From: an uncultured Gammaproteobacteria bacterium
GTDB taxonomy: Bacteria > Pseudomonadota > Gammaproteobacteria > Pseudomonadales > Pseudohongiellaceae
Direction of reading: 5' to 3'
Assembly: GCA_913060975.1 (NCBI GenBank)
Contig: CAJXVC010000004.1
Location: 62,001-126,000, forward strand
Length of the DNA stretch: 64,000 bases
In this document: piece after piece, positions 1 to 8,415 of the stretch
Layout of the letters: the number at the start of each line of letters is the position of its first letter
How positions within the stretch are numbered: the stretch's first letter is position 1
Notes under the pieces: generated by a model
The model's database searches: none
The model's input: only the letters and a program-made list of their open reading frames with translations
What the model was told of the DNA's origin: nothing
Position numbers and translations under genes: made by a program

Positions 1-1
1 T

Positions 2-421
2 GAAGATTACGTGATGATTATGGTCGAGATGGTACACGATGCCCGCATTATCCCGATCGACAAAGAGCATCGCCCCGATGAGTTCAAACAGTGGCTGGGC
101 GATTCAGTGGCGCATTGGGAAGGCGACACGCTGGTGGTTGAGACGATCAATCTCCATCCGCAGCAAATCCCTAGCAACTCCGCACCGATCACCGACCAGG
201 GCAGAATCGTCGAGCGTTTCTCGCGCTATTCCGATGATCAGATTCTCTATGAATTCGAAGTCAACGATCCTGTCTACTATACCCAGTCCTGGGGTGGAGC
301 GATGAGTTTCAATACGACCGACACCAAGCCCTATGAGTATGCCTGCCACGAGGGCAACTATGGATTAGTCGGGATTCTGGCGGGTGCGCGTCGCGACGAG
401 GTTGCCGTAGAAGCTGAGTAG
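2..421 (+). CDS. C-terminal part of an uncharacterised secreted-protein family (partial)
   Basis: The reading frame is open from base 2, so the 5' end lies outside the window. The protein ends at the TAG at 419-421. It aligns over its whole visible length with the C-terminal half of the complete protein at 51049-52080, sharing the blocks VEMVHDARIIPI, GDSV, VVET, GRI-ERFSRYSD, YEYACHEGNY and LAGARR. The two are therefore paralogues of one family. I do not recognise a named domain or catalytic motif. The complete paralogue has a signal peptide, so an exported role is likely. Any start codon inside this stretch (GTG at 11, ATG at 14) would be internal. Confidence 0.85.
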   Translation, partial: EDYVMIMVEMVHDARIIPIDKEHRPDEFKQWLGDSVAHWEGDTLVVETINLHPQQIPSNSAPITDQGRIVERFSRYSDDQILYEFEVNDPVYYTQSWGGAMSFNTTDTKPYEYACHEGNYGLVGILAGARRDEVAVEAE

Positions 422-457
422 GCCAATTAGAGTAAAGCAAAAGTAAAATAAAAGTGG

Positions 458-490
458 AAAGGGGCAGTATCTGGGCTGTCCCTTTTTTTT
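458..490 (+). terminator. Rho-independent terminator
   Basis: A GGGGCAG / CTGTCCC stem (one G-U pair) with a short loop is followed by a run of eight T. It sits 40 bases after the partial gene that ends at 421 and in the right orientation to end it. Confidence 0.8.
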
Positions 491-613
491 ATTTTCAATT
501 TCTATTTTTTGTTTTTGATTGGTGTTTCAGGTTTTAAGTCAGGACAAATGTCGCCGCGCAATGCGCGCATATTGCCATTCGAGTCGTTCGGCGCATTCTC
601 TTGCTGTTTTTAT

Positions 614-1045
614 CTAATTCTCTTCTTCCCAAAAGCGCGTCATTTCTACAAACATGAAAGAGGCCGACCAGGTAATTAAACTCAGGCCAGTGATACCTTC
701 CAGCCCTGCTACGAAGCGCAGACTTCCTGTTGGGACGATGTCGCCATAACCGACAGTGGTGTAGTTGGTGAATGAAAAGTAAACGCAGTCCAGCAGGCTG
801 CCATTAAATGCACCGGTCAGCTCACCAAAGGCCCCGTGCTGCAACATCAGGTAGATACCCACCGCGAACAGCCAAATCTCCACGACGTGAGCGCAGATCG
901 TGCCAAACACACCGATGACGACACGCAGTCTGTGTTTGACCTGCAGGCGCGGTATCAGTTTCGACAGACCGCGCAGAATTTCATAGTGAATCATCACTGC
1001 GCTCGTCACCAGCAAGGTGTTGATGAAGAAAGCCGCTACTAGCAT
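614..1045 (-). CDS. small two-TM-type potassium channel protein (Ion_trans_2)
   Basis: This 143-residue protein carries the K+ selectivity filter TVGYGD near residue 97, placed in a pore loop between hydrophobic segments (about 48-70 and 108-132). A further hydrophobic segment lies at the N-terminus (1-20). This is the layout of the Ion_trans_2 family, here without a cytoplasmic RCK/TrkA domain, so gating is not predictable from sequence. Such subunits normally form tetramers in the inner membrane. The neighbour upstream on the same strand, across a 47-base gap from 1093, is an unrelated DUF4159 gene in tail-to-head order; co-transcription is possible. Confidence 0.8.
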   Translation of the reverse strand: MLVAAFFINTLLVTSAVMIHYEILRGLSKLIPRLQVKHRLRVVIGVFGTICAHVVEIWLFAVGIYLMLQHGAFGELTGAFNGSLLDCVYFSFTNYTTVGYGDIVPTGSLRFVAGLEGITGLSLITWSASFMFVEMTRFWEEEN

Positions 1046-1092
1046 TCAGCGGCGCCGGAAAGATTAATGGGAAGAGGGGCAGGCAAGTTCAC

Positions 1093-1911
1093 TTAGTGAG
1101 TCAGGCTGTAAATCAGATAGTTAATGCCAAGCCGGTAGGCGGCATTGGCATATTGGGTCGGATACCATTGATCGTAAGTGTGCTCCCAGCCATCGCCCAT
1201 ATCGGAGTTCCAGTTGATCAGGACCATCACTCGCCCGCTATCATCCATAATGGCATGGTTGGATGCGATATCTATTCCTTGTTGTCCAAACCCTTGCCGG
1301 CCGCCGCGCCCGGGTATCATTTGCGGTCCGTCGATATCATAGAACGTGTGGAAGATCTCATGATCGGCGGTGAGTTCGACTATTTCCCGATCAGGAAACA
1401 GGCGCGAGAAATCCTGATAGAAGGCATCCCACTGGCGCTGACCCCAGAAGTCGTCAATCAACAGAAATCCGCCGCGCAACAAATATTCGCGCAAGTTCTC
1501 AATCTCTGCAGGCGATAGCGAAATGCCGCCGTTACGACCCATCTCCAGGGCATAGAGAAACGGGTAGTCGAATATTTCTTCATCGTCGAAGCTCAAGACA
1601 ATGGGCTCGCTCATCACCCGGACATTGGTCAGGCGCGCAACACCGCGCAGGAAGTTCTCATCCGAGGCAGGAAAGTCTGTGGTCCAGGGGCCGCCATAGA
1701 AGCCGCCGCTGTAATAGCTGTCATAACGAATGCGCACGAAGGCAAACTCGCCAGCGATGTCGTAGAGCTCTTCGGGTGGTTGTTGTGCATAGGCAGGGCC
1801 AGCACACAGCAGTGCCAGAGCCAGAATGGCTGACAACACAGGCGCAGCCGCTCTGACTGACAGGATCTGCAGAACTGACAAGGAATACTGTGCGGGTCGT
1901 TGGCGCATCAT
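1093..1911 (-). CDS. exported DUF4159 protein
   Basis: The 272-residue protein starts with a long hydrophobic export signal (about residues 22-43, ending AYAQQ). It continues with the DUF4159 fold: an FAFVRIRYDS start, a GGIS...E--NLREYLLRGGFLLIDDFWG block, and a late HEIFHTFYDI segment. DUF4159 domains resemble the ThuA/glutamine-amidotransferase-like fold and are often found next to MoxR/BatA-type gene sets, but none is present here. The biochemical role is unknown. The gene ends 47 bases before the channel gene downstream. Confidence 0.75.
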   Translation of the reverse strand: MMRQRPAQYSLSVLQILSVRAAAPVLSAILALALLCAGPAYAQQPPEELYDIAGEFAFVRIRYDSYYSGGFYGGPWTTDFPASDENFLRGVARLTNVRVMSEPIVLSFDDEEIFDYPFLYALEMGRNGGISLSPAEIENLREYLLRGGFLLIDDFWGQRQWDAFYQDFSRLFPDREIVELTADHEIFHTFYDIDGPQMIPGRGGRQGFGQQGIDIASNHAIMDDSGRVMVLINWNSDMGDGWEHTYDQWYPTQYANAAYRLGINYLIYSLTH

Positions 1912-2020
1912 TGCTGTTATTCTGTTGGGTTAGGCGCTGGTTCTGGTCAGTTAGTGTGTATCGACAAGGCGCACAGATCAAGTTATCGTCATTACAAGAA
2001 CCTTGGTGGGTTCTCCTGCT

Positions 2021-3451
2021 ATGACGAAACGAATGCAAACGCGAAGCAACACCCGCTATTTTCTGGGTTGTGCGCTCTTTTTGCCACTCTTGCTGATCAA
2101 TCCAGCGAGCGGTCAGGATGCTCTGCGTGCCTTGATTGAACTCGATGCGCAGCGGCAAACCATCGAAGCGGATATCGTTGAGTTGGAATCCCGCTACGGC
2201 CCCTATGATGAAACCCTGTTGGAACCACTACAGGCTCTGATTGCCATTGCGCAAAGTCAGGGTGATCTGGAGCGCGCCGCCGAAATTCAAAATCGCCGCC
2301 TGCAGATCACACGAACTGTGCTGGGCTTTGAAAGTCCTGCGTTGGTGTCGCTGCTGGAAGAGCAAATGCGCCTGCAGATTCTCGGTCGCCAGTGGCAGGA
2401 AGTATCAGAGACTTTGGAGCATATCCACCATATCCAGGTCGTCAATTTCGGGCAAAACTCGGAAGCTGCACTGGAGTCGATGCAGCGTCAGATAGATTGG
2501 TTGCTTGTCCGGGTCAAGGTTGATGAAGGCCGTGATGAGGCAGATAACTTTCTTGACGCTCGTGAGTTGTCCGATGAGATGCTCGATCTGGCAGAAGAGC
2601 GTCTGGGCGAGGACAGTCCGGAATTAATCCCCTGGCTCTATCAGCGCGCCTTTAATTTGAATCAACTGGTGCAAATCCTGAATGCCGACAACAGGGTCGG
2701 CGGCGAAACCCTGAATGATTTGGTGAGGCAGGATGGTACCGCTCGCGTCAGTACCACTGCGAGTCGCTTTGGATCACGTAGTGTTATTCCGGTGATTGAT
2801 CTCTCCCGGGGTCGCGAGCCAATCGGGGTCGGCTATCTCAGGCAAGCGCTCGGCTACATCGACGACATCAGAGATTTCGCCGAAGAGTCTGGTGATCTGG
2901 AAATGCAAGCGATTGCCGAGATCTATCACGGCGATTATCAATTGTTGATGGGGCGTGGCACTGGCGGGCGCCGATATGGTGAGGCCCGCGCTTTACTCAT
3001 TGATTCCGGTATTGACGCAGCGCGAGTGGATGCTTTTTTCGCGCGACCGACGCCGATACCGCAACCAGTATTCGTAAAGAATTTTGCTGCGTTGGAAAAT
3101 TTGCAGGCTGTGCACCGTAAGCCACCTGAACAACTGCAGCAGGAGTCTGTGTTCCTCGGGGAAGTCACTGGCTGGTCTGAACAGCTATCCATGATCGCGC
3201 AACCCGACTCGGTTACGGACTTTATTCCCCCGCCAGAAAACTTCAACGAAGCGTTGCTGGAATTTTCAATTGGCAGTAAGGGAGACGTGTCTTCCGTTGA
3301 TACTCTCGCGGCAATACCCGATAAGCGTGGCGTGCGTCGAGAAGCACGGCGCGGAATCGAAGGCATGAAATTTCGCCCGGTGTTTGCAGAAAACCGGTTG
3401 CGTCGAGCTCGGGATGTGCTTATGTACTACCGCTTCGATTGGGAAGATTGA
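2021..3451 (+). CDS. exported helical-repeat protein with a TonB-C-like tail
   Basis: I choose ATG 2021, ten bases after a GGTGGG stretch; a TTG at 2003 is also in frame. An export signal (YFLGCALFLPLLLINPASGQ) is followed by about 220 residues of helical, TPR-like sequence rich in Leu, Glu and Arg. The last 70 residues (SIGSKGDVSSVDTL... GMKFRPVF... RFDWED) resemble the C-terminal domain of TonB-like proteins, as seen in several exported proteins of marine gammaproteobacteria. There is no transmembrane anchor after the signal, so a periplasmic scaffold is the best guess. It is divergent from the DUF4159 gene. Confidence 0.6.
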   Translation: MTKRMQTRSNTRYFLGCALFLPLLLINPASGQDALRALIELDAQRQTIEADIVELESRYGPYDETLLEPLQALIAIAQSQGDLERAAEIQNRRLQITRTVLGFESPALVSLLEEQMRLQILGRQWQEVSETLEHIHHIQVVNFGQNSEAALESMQRQIDWLLVRVKVDEGRDEADNFLDARELSDEMLDLAEERLGEDSPELIPWLYQRAFNLNQLVQILNADNRVGGETLNDLVRQDGTARVSTTASRFGSRSVIPVIDLSRGREPIGVGYLRQALGYIDDIRDFAEESGDLEMQAIAEIYHGDYQLLMGRGTGGRRYGEARALLIDSGIDAARVDAFFARPTPIPQPVFVKNFAALENLQAVHRKPPEQLQQESVFLGEVTGWSEQLSMIAQPDSVTDFIPPPENFNEALLEFSIGSKGDVSSVDTLAAIPDKRGVRREARRGIEGMKFRPVFAENRLRRARDVLMYYRFDWED

Positions 3452-3611
3452 CGGGTTTAATGAATTTGCAAGCCCAAGCAGTACTGTCGGTAAACCGTAA
3501 GGCAGCGCCTTGTCTAGAGCTGCGGTGTCAGATTCGGTTTGCTGGAGAAAAAGTATTACACTGGCCACACTCAGGAAAGCCTGAGCAATAACAATCAACA
3601 GGGAGAACACC

Positions 3612-4421
3612 ATGTCCGAGCAATCAACAGACGCGCAAACCAGCGCGACCAATTCCAATGCAGTAGTGACTGTCGCTGCCTATCTGAGTTTGCTTGCCGG
3701 CGCAGCGCTGGGCTTGCTGGCACTGGCTGGACCTATAGCGACGTGGATAGGCATGGCTGATTTTCGTATGGGTTTCGGTTTATTGCAGATTGTTAATGCC
3801 TGGTCTGACTGGGTTGCCGGTATTACCTTGTTAGTTGCCATTGGTATTTTTGTTTATGCCAGAAACAAACAGTTAGGCAAAGGTGGGTTTCTTGCCGGTA
3901 TTGCGCTGGTTGGTTCGGTTATTGCCGGCCTGGCCTATATAGTGCCCGAGACTTTTCGCCCACCGGAAGGCACGCCAGCGATTCATGATATTGCCACAAA
4001 CCCTGATGCGCCGTTGCAATACATCACCATCGCCCCCTTGCGTGCCGATGCGGCTAACAACATGGAATATGGCGTGATGCCGGGTATGGAACCCGAAGAG
4101 CACAAGCGTCTGCAACGCGAAGCCTATCCGGACATCGTGCCGCAGGAGTTTTCCGATTCGGTGAGTGAAGTGTTTGATCGCGCGCTGGCCGCAGCTCAAA
4201 GCATGGGCTGGGAAATTGTCTCTGCCGATGCGCAGATTGGTCGAATTGAAGCGACCGACACAACGTTCTGGTTTCGCTTTAAAGACGATGTAGTAATTGA
4301 AGTGACACCAACTGCGAATGGCAACGGCTCTGTACTCAATGCCCGCTCGCTTTCCAGAGTAGGGCGCAGTGATGTTGGTAAGAATGCCGAGCGGTTGCGG
4401 GAATTCTTTGAGCTGTTGTAG
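3612..4421 (+). CDS. DUF1499 membrane protein
   Basis: ATG 3612 follows a clear AGGGAG ribosome site. The N-terminal third has three hydrophobic segments (about residues 18-45, 60-80 and 95-115). The C-terminal half is a DUF1499 domain: DRALAAAQSMGWEIV, RIEATDTTFWFRFKDDVVIEV and the closing SRVGRSDVGKNAERLREFF. DUF1499 proteins are widespread and uncharacterised. The ligand-like FRFKDDVV region is well kept, so the gene looks intact. Confidence 0.8.
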   Translation: MSEQSTDAQTSATNSNAVVTVAAYLSLLAGAALGLLALAGPIATWIGMADFRMGFGLLQIVNAWSDWVAGITLLVAIGIFVYARNKQLGKGGFLAGIALVGSVIAGLAYIVPETFRPPEGTPAIHDIATNPDAPLQYITIAPLRADAANNMEYGVMPGMEPEEHKRLQREAYPDIVPQEFSDSVSEVFDRALAAAQSMGWEIVSADAQIGRIEATDTTFWFRFKDDVVIEVTPTANGNGSVLNARSLSRVGRSDVGKNAERLREFFELL

Positions 4422-4525
4422 TTAGGGTTCAGTAAAATTGCCGCCTGGACAATAATAGGCGCGCCTACGCGCGTCTAACCTTAATGCGTTATTCAACTAA
4501 GGTCATCTGGGAGTAGCTTACTAAC

Positions 4526-5137
4526 TTGATTGACATCGGGGCCACATTCATCACATTTTTTGCTGTGGTTGATCCCATCGGCACGGTACCAGTATTTATT
4601 GCAGTAACAAGTCAGTTTGACGAGCGTGCGAAGCGCAAGATTGCACTTCTTGCAACAATTGCCGCGGCAATCATTCTCTTGTTTTTCGTCGTGGCCGGGG
4701 AAGTAATTCTTCGGGCAATGTCGATACCCTTATCAGCATTCCAGATCGCTGGCGGCGTAGTATTGTTTCTTTTTGCATTGACGATGATTTTCGGTGAGAG
4801 CAAACCGGTTTCTGAGTTACGATTAGCGCAAGACCAGCACGAAACGGCTATCTTCCCTATCGCTGTCCCATCTATTGCTAGCCCCGGCGCCATGTTGGCC
4901 GCAGTGTTGCTAACTGAAAATGACCAATTTAGCATTGCTGAGCAATCACAAACGTTCATTGTGTTGTTGGCTGTTCTGGCGTTGACTTATGTGCTGATGC
5001 TTTTATCCAGTCTTATTGAGAGAATTTTAGGTAGAAGTGGGCCAATAGTGATTAGTCGGATCATGGGGTTAATTTTGGCTTCTGTTGCAATGACAAGTTT
5101 GTTGTCTGGAATAGAAAGCTATTTTGGGATTGCTTGA
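4526..5137 (+). CDS. MarC-family integral membrane protein
   Basis: The TTG start at 4526 begins the typical MarC opening (IDIGATFITFFAVVDPIGTVPVFI). The 203 residues contain six hydrophobic segments, and a second internal copy of the motif appears near IASPGAM. This matches the length and two-fold pseudo-repeat of the MarC/UPF0056 family. Despite the name, members have no proven drug-transport role. It stands alone, with a convergent neighbour at 5274. Confidence 0.85.
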   Translation: MIDIGATFITFFAVVDPIGTVPVFIAVTSQFDERAKRKIALLATIAAAIILLFFVVAGEVILRAMSIPLSAFQIAGGVVLFLFALTMIFGESKPVSELRLAQDQHETAIFPIAVPSIASPGAMLAAVLLTENDQFSIAEQSQTFIVLLAVLALTYVLMLLSSLIERILGRSGPIVISRIMGLILASVAMTSLLSGIESYFGIA

Positions 5138-5273
5138 TCTGGCACATGACAGGCTTTCACATGACCGCCATGGCTTGGATTGCGACAAGTGGGCGGGCTA
5201 CTTGCTTATTCGCTAAAACGTCTGTCGGTTGCACCCACTAATAATCGTTGCATCGTTTAGTGGTTGGCAAGGG

Positions 5274-7289
5274 CTATTCTCTATCTGCCAATTCGCCAAC
5301 AAGAAGAGCTAATTGCCCGGTTACGATTGGATCAAAGCGTCCTGTGCTGGTGAGCTTGTGAATCTCGGCGAGCGCTTCTGGCGCCGAACAGGCATCTCGA
5401 TAGGGGCGCTTGCTTGTTAGTGAGATGTACTGTTCAGCCACAGCAACGATGCGGGCGCCCAGCGGGATAGTGTCTGACTTGATGCCAGCCGGGTAGCCCG
5501 AGCCATTGAAGTTTTCATGGTGGCATTCGATGATCTCCAGCACTTGTTCATTGGCAAAGCCCGCGGCGCGTAGCTTGCGCACGCCTTCCCGTGGGTGCTG
5601 GTGAATCTGCAGCAACTCATCGTCAGTCAGTGCCCCGTTACGATTCAGGACGCTGTCGGGTACCGCTGATTTGCCGATCTCTGAAAGGTACGCAGCTTCC
5701 AGAATAATTAGTTTGTCTTGCTCTGCCAGCTCCAGCCGCTCGGCAATCAGGTAGGCAACCAGCCCGGTCAGTCGGGAAAAGCCAATGCTGTTGTCCAGGC
5801 ATTCCACTGGCAGGATCAGGTCTTCGGGGTAGGCAACCTGCTTGTCGAGCTCGTCTATCACCCCGTGCTTTATTGACTCTGGCAACTGCCGGGCACCAGT
5901 GACTACATTCTTGAGGCCGATAACTTCATAAAGATGTGCCAAAGCACGACGGCTACTCGGGCTGACCTGCTCTGAGCGTTTTTCGCGCAGAAGTGAGCTT
6001 TCTCCATAAGCCAGTTTGGCGTCGGCATTGCCCGGATCGCTTTCCAGAGCTTTTTTGAGATGCACTTGCGCCAACTCTGGATCGTTGGCCTGCATTAGCA
6101 GCTGGGCAATTTGAATGCGTTGTTTCACGTTATTGGGTTGCTCATCAATACTCTGCAAGAGGCTGTTGATTTCTTTGACGAGAGTTGGATTTTCGGTTTG
6201 CGTATAAGAGGAGAGACCAGAGACCGGGAGAAACTCGAACAGCTCACGCAGTTCCTCGTAAGTAGCCTCATCGACGGTGATCTTGCCCGGCGCACACAGA
6301 TTTTCAATACGCGCAGCCAGTTTGACGGTATCACCGAAGGCGGTAAATGACTGTCGTTTGGTGCCGATGATTCCCGTGGTTGCCACACCGGTAGCGATGC
6401 CAACGCGCAAGTCAAATGGGAAGTCATGCTTGCGCATCTGTTGCTGCATCTTTAACCCGCAGGCGACCGCCAGAGTTGCGTGTTTTTCTGCCCGCAGTGG
6501 TGCACCAAACTCGGACATGATGCCGTCGCCCATGTATTTGTCGATATGGCCGTTGTACTGCGTCAACAGTATTTCCATGTCAGCCAGATAGCGGTTGAGT
6601 ATTGCCAGTATGTCCTCGGGGGCCTGCCCTTCGCAGAAGCGGGTGAAGCCATTCAAATCCGAGAACATGACAGAGAGGCGACGATTCTCGGTGCGAATGC
6701 GATTGTCGATCATCAATTTGGCGACCATCGGATCCATCGTGGAATACAGTGCTTCTTCGACTTTTTCTTTGTCTTCACTAATCGACCGCGTCTGTTCTTT
6801 GAGATCGCGGGTGCGCTCTTCGACTTTGTAGTCCAGTTCTGATTCGAACTCACGAATCGTGGCCATGGTCTGTTCGAGCAACTCGGCATTGCCTGAAGCC
6901 TCAGCCCGGGCACGCAAGGATTCACTCATCTTTTCTTGCAGTTTGCGGTGGGTATATCCGACGACCCAGGCGGTCAGAATCAGGAAGCCGCCCCAGCTGG
7001 TAAGCAGTGCCCATAAACCAAACAAGTCCTGAGGGCCCATAAAGCGCTCGGGATACAAGCTGGCAAAAATGGCGATGATCAGAAAGGTGAAGAAGGCGCC
7101 GAGTGCACCGGAGCGAATCCCCAGATAATAGGAGCTGAGTAACACTGGTAAATAAAAGAAGTTCAGAAAAGAGAGTTTGGCTTCAACAAACCAGACGATG
7201 ACACTGACGACTAGCAGAATAACGAGAATAAATACCCCTTCAAAATTGGAGATAAGGTACTTTTTTAACGCTTCCATCGCTGAATTCAA
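5274..7289 (-). CDS. membrane class III nucleotidyl cyclase with degenerate HD-GYP domain
   Basis: Order of parts in 671 residues: three to four N-terminal membrane helices (17-112); a coiled linker (115-190); a class III cyclase domain (about 204-350); a short TPR-like stretch (385-435); and an HD-GYP-like domain (500-665). The cyclase keeps both metal aspartates (D211 in FSDLNGFT and D255 in KYMGDG) and the nearby K251. The usual catalytic asparagine of the V-N-L-A-A-R motif is lysine (K323). The HD-GYP region keeps HHE (590-592) and GSGYP, but the HD dyad is replaced by SE (536-537). The tail is therefore probably a sensor or binding domain, not a phosphodiesterase. Cyclic AMP production is plausible but unproven because of the N-to-K change. 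Confidence 0.85.
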   Translation of the reverse strand: MNSAMEALKKYLISNFEGVFILVILLVVSVIVWFVEAKLSFLNFFYLPVLLSSYYLGIRSGALGAFFTFLIIAIFASLYPERFMGPQDLFGLWALLTSWGGFLILTAWVVGYTHRKLQEKMSESLRARAEASGNAELLEQTMATIREFESELDYKVEERTRDLKEQTRSISEDKEKVEEALYSTMDPMVAKLMIDNRIRTENRRLSVMFSDLNGFTRFCEGQAPEDILAILNRYLADMEILLTQYNGHIDKYMGDGIMSEFGAPLRAEKHATLAVACGLKMQQQMRKHDFPFDLRVGIATGVATTGIIGTKRQSFTAFGDTVKLAARIENLCAPGKITVDEATYEELRELFEFLPVSGLSSYTQTENPTLVKEINSLLQSIDEQPNNVKQRIQIAQLLMQANDPELAQVHLKKALESDPGNADAKLAYGESSLLREKRSEQVSPSSRRALAHLYEVIGLKNVVTGARQLPESIKHGVIDELDKQVAYPEDLILPVECLDNSIGFSRLTGLVAYLIAERLELAEQDKLIILEAAYLSEIGKSAVPDSVLNRNGALTDDELLQIHQHPREGVRKLRAAGFANEQVLEIIECHHENFNGSGYPAGIKSDTIPLGARIVAVAEQYISLTSKRPYRDACSAPEALAEIHKLTSTGRFDPIVTGQLALLVGELADRE

Positions 7290-7550
7290 TTCTCGCAGTG
7301 TGCTGCGCAGATTACACGCTATCCGCTGTAGGCGGCGTAATCAGGCAAGTTGACCAAGATTTAAGCACTTTTACCTTGGCCTAACAACTTGTTTGCCGGG
7401 CGACTCAACTGAATGCTGTCGGCGGACGTAAAGTGCTATCAGAGTGTAACTTTGTTGCAATGGACGCCGTCAAAAGCAGGATATGGCGGCAATCATGCTC
7501 TGACAGACCAACCTTTCGACCAACTATTTACACATTTTGACGCTCAGCCC

Positions 7551-7578
7551 TTGATTCTTGTGGTTTAGCCACTATATT
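7551..7578 (+). promoter_or_regulatory. sigma70-type promoter for the GntR/RND operon
   Basis: TTGATT at 7551-7556 and TATATT at 7573-7578 are separated by 16 bases. Two palindromic operators start directly at the -10 box, which supports a repressed promoter. The rest of the 336-base gap 7290-7625 shows only scattered GACCAA half-sites (for example near 7505 and 7519). Confidence 0.5.
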
Positions 7579-7604
7579 TGGTCCGACCAATTTGGTCAGA
7601 CCAA
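7578..7604. promoter_or_regulatory. two tandem FadR/GntR-type operators
   Basis: TTGGTCCGACCAA (7578-7590) and TTGGTCAGACCAA (7592-7604) are two 13-base palindromes, centres 14 bases apart, of the form TGGTC-N-GACCA known for FadR-family GntR regulators. They end 21 bases before the regulator's own ATG, so autoregulation and control of the efflux genes is the natural reading. Confidence 0.8.
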
Positions 7605-7625
7605 TTTAACGGATAAGCCAACTGC

Positions 7626-8339
7626 ATGTCGAAAGGTCACACACTCAGTCATGACATCGCCGTCGCCCTGCGCACGGACATCTTGCGGCAGCGCTATCAA
7701 AGCGGCGACCGCCTGCCGTCTGAGCGTGATTTGGCGGTGCGCTTCAGCGCCAGTCGCGGTGCCGTGCGTGAGGCGATATCGCAGCTGGAGCAACTTGGCT
7801 TGATTCAGGTCCAGCCCGGTGGTGCACGAGTGCAGCCGCTGGAAGCCGCCAGCATCGCCATCTTGGGGCCCATGCTGGGGTTGGATGAGCAACCGAGTGT
7901 GGACCTTGTGGACCAGTTCCTGCAGACCTTTGGCGCGCTGGTCTCGTTAACAACACGCGAAGCTGTCGCCAAGGCGACGCCCGAGGAGCATCAGCGCATG
8001 CTCACCGCGTTGGCAGAATTGAAGAAGTACCGGGGTGATTTTTCCAGTACTGAAGCACAGAGCAATTGGCTGCAATTTTTGGAATACCTGACGACCGTGT
8101 CGAATAACCTGGTCGTCAAATTGATCGGTAACGATCTGCGCGCCCAGTTTATTGGGCAGATGCTGAAATCGGGGATGAAGCCAGCGTTAAGCAAAGCGAC
8201 CGTGAGTAGCATACTGAAACGACTTGATGTGGCCATCAAGGACTCGGACAAAAACGCGGCCAGCCGCGTTATCACTGAATATTTTGATGAATTGCGTTTG
8301 GCGAGTAGCCAGGCGCTGGAGAGCAGGCAAGCAGGATGA
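7626..8339 (+). CDS. FadR-subfamily GntR transcriptional regulator
   Basis: Residues 8-75 form a GntR winged helix (ALRTDILRQRYQSGDRLPSERDL and FSASRGAVREAISQLEQLGLI). The remaining 150 residues are all-helical, as in FCD/FadR effector domains. The metal-binding histidine expected in the F-H-x-x-L helix is absent (FLEYLTTVSNN), so the ligand is more likely organic, as in true FadR, than metal-bound. ATG 7626 lies just after the two operators. The RND adaptor and permease follow on the same strand, so it probably represses the efflux operon and itself. Confidence 0.85.
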   Translation: MSKGHTLSHDIAVALRTDILRQRYQSGDRLPSERDLAVRFSASRGAVREAISQLEQLGLIQVQPGGARVQPLEAASIAILGPMLGLDEQPSVDLVDQFLQTFGALVSLTTREAVAKATPEEHQRMLTALAELKKYRGDFSSTEAQSNWLQFLEYLTTVSNNLVVKLIGNDLRAQFIGQMLKSGMKPALSKATVSSILKRLDVAIKDSDKNAASRVITEYFDELRLASSQALESRQAG

Positions 8340-8342
8340 GGG

Positions 8343-8382
8343 AAACACAGATTTTCAGTCCGCCGCCGCGAATCCTGTGTTT
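8343..8382 (+). repeat. hairpin between regulator and efflux genes
   Basis: AAACACAGATT (8343-8353) and AATCCTGTGTTT (8371-8382) form an 11-base stem with one bulged C. A run of seven T begins 15 bases later. It could be an attenuator or processing site that separates gntR expression from the efflux genes. The T run is not directly adjacent to the stem, so it is not a classic terminator. Confidence 0.5.
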
Positions 8383-8415
8383 ATTGGATTCCCGTCTTTT
8401 TTTAGGAGTACAGGC

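Noticed and set aside
8224..8415. Upstream extension of the RND adaptor frame
   Set aside because: It overlaps the GntR gene in another frame, and the ATG at 8416 has a proper ribosome site and begins the membrane anchor.
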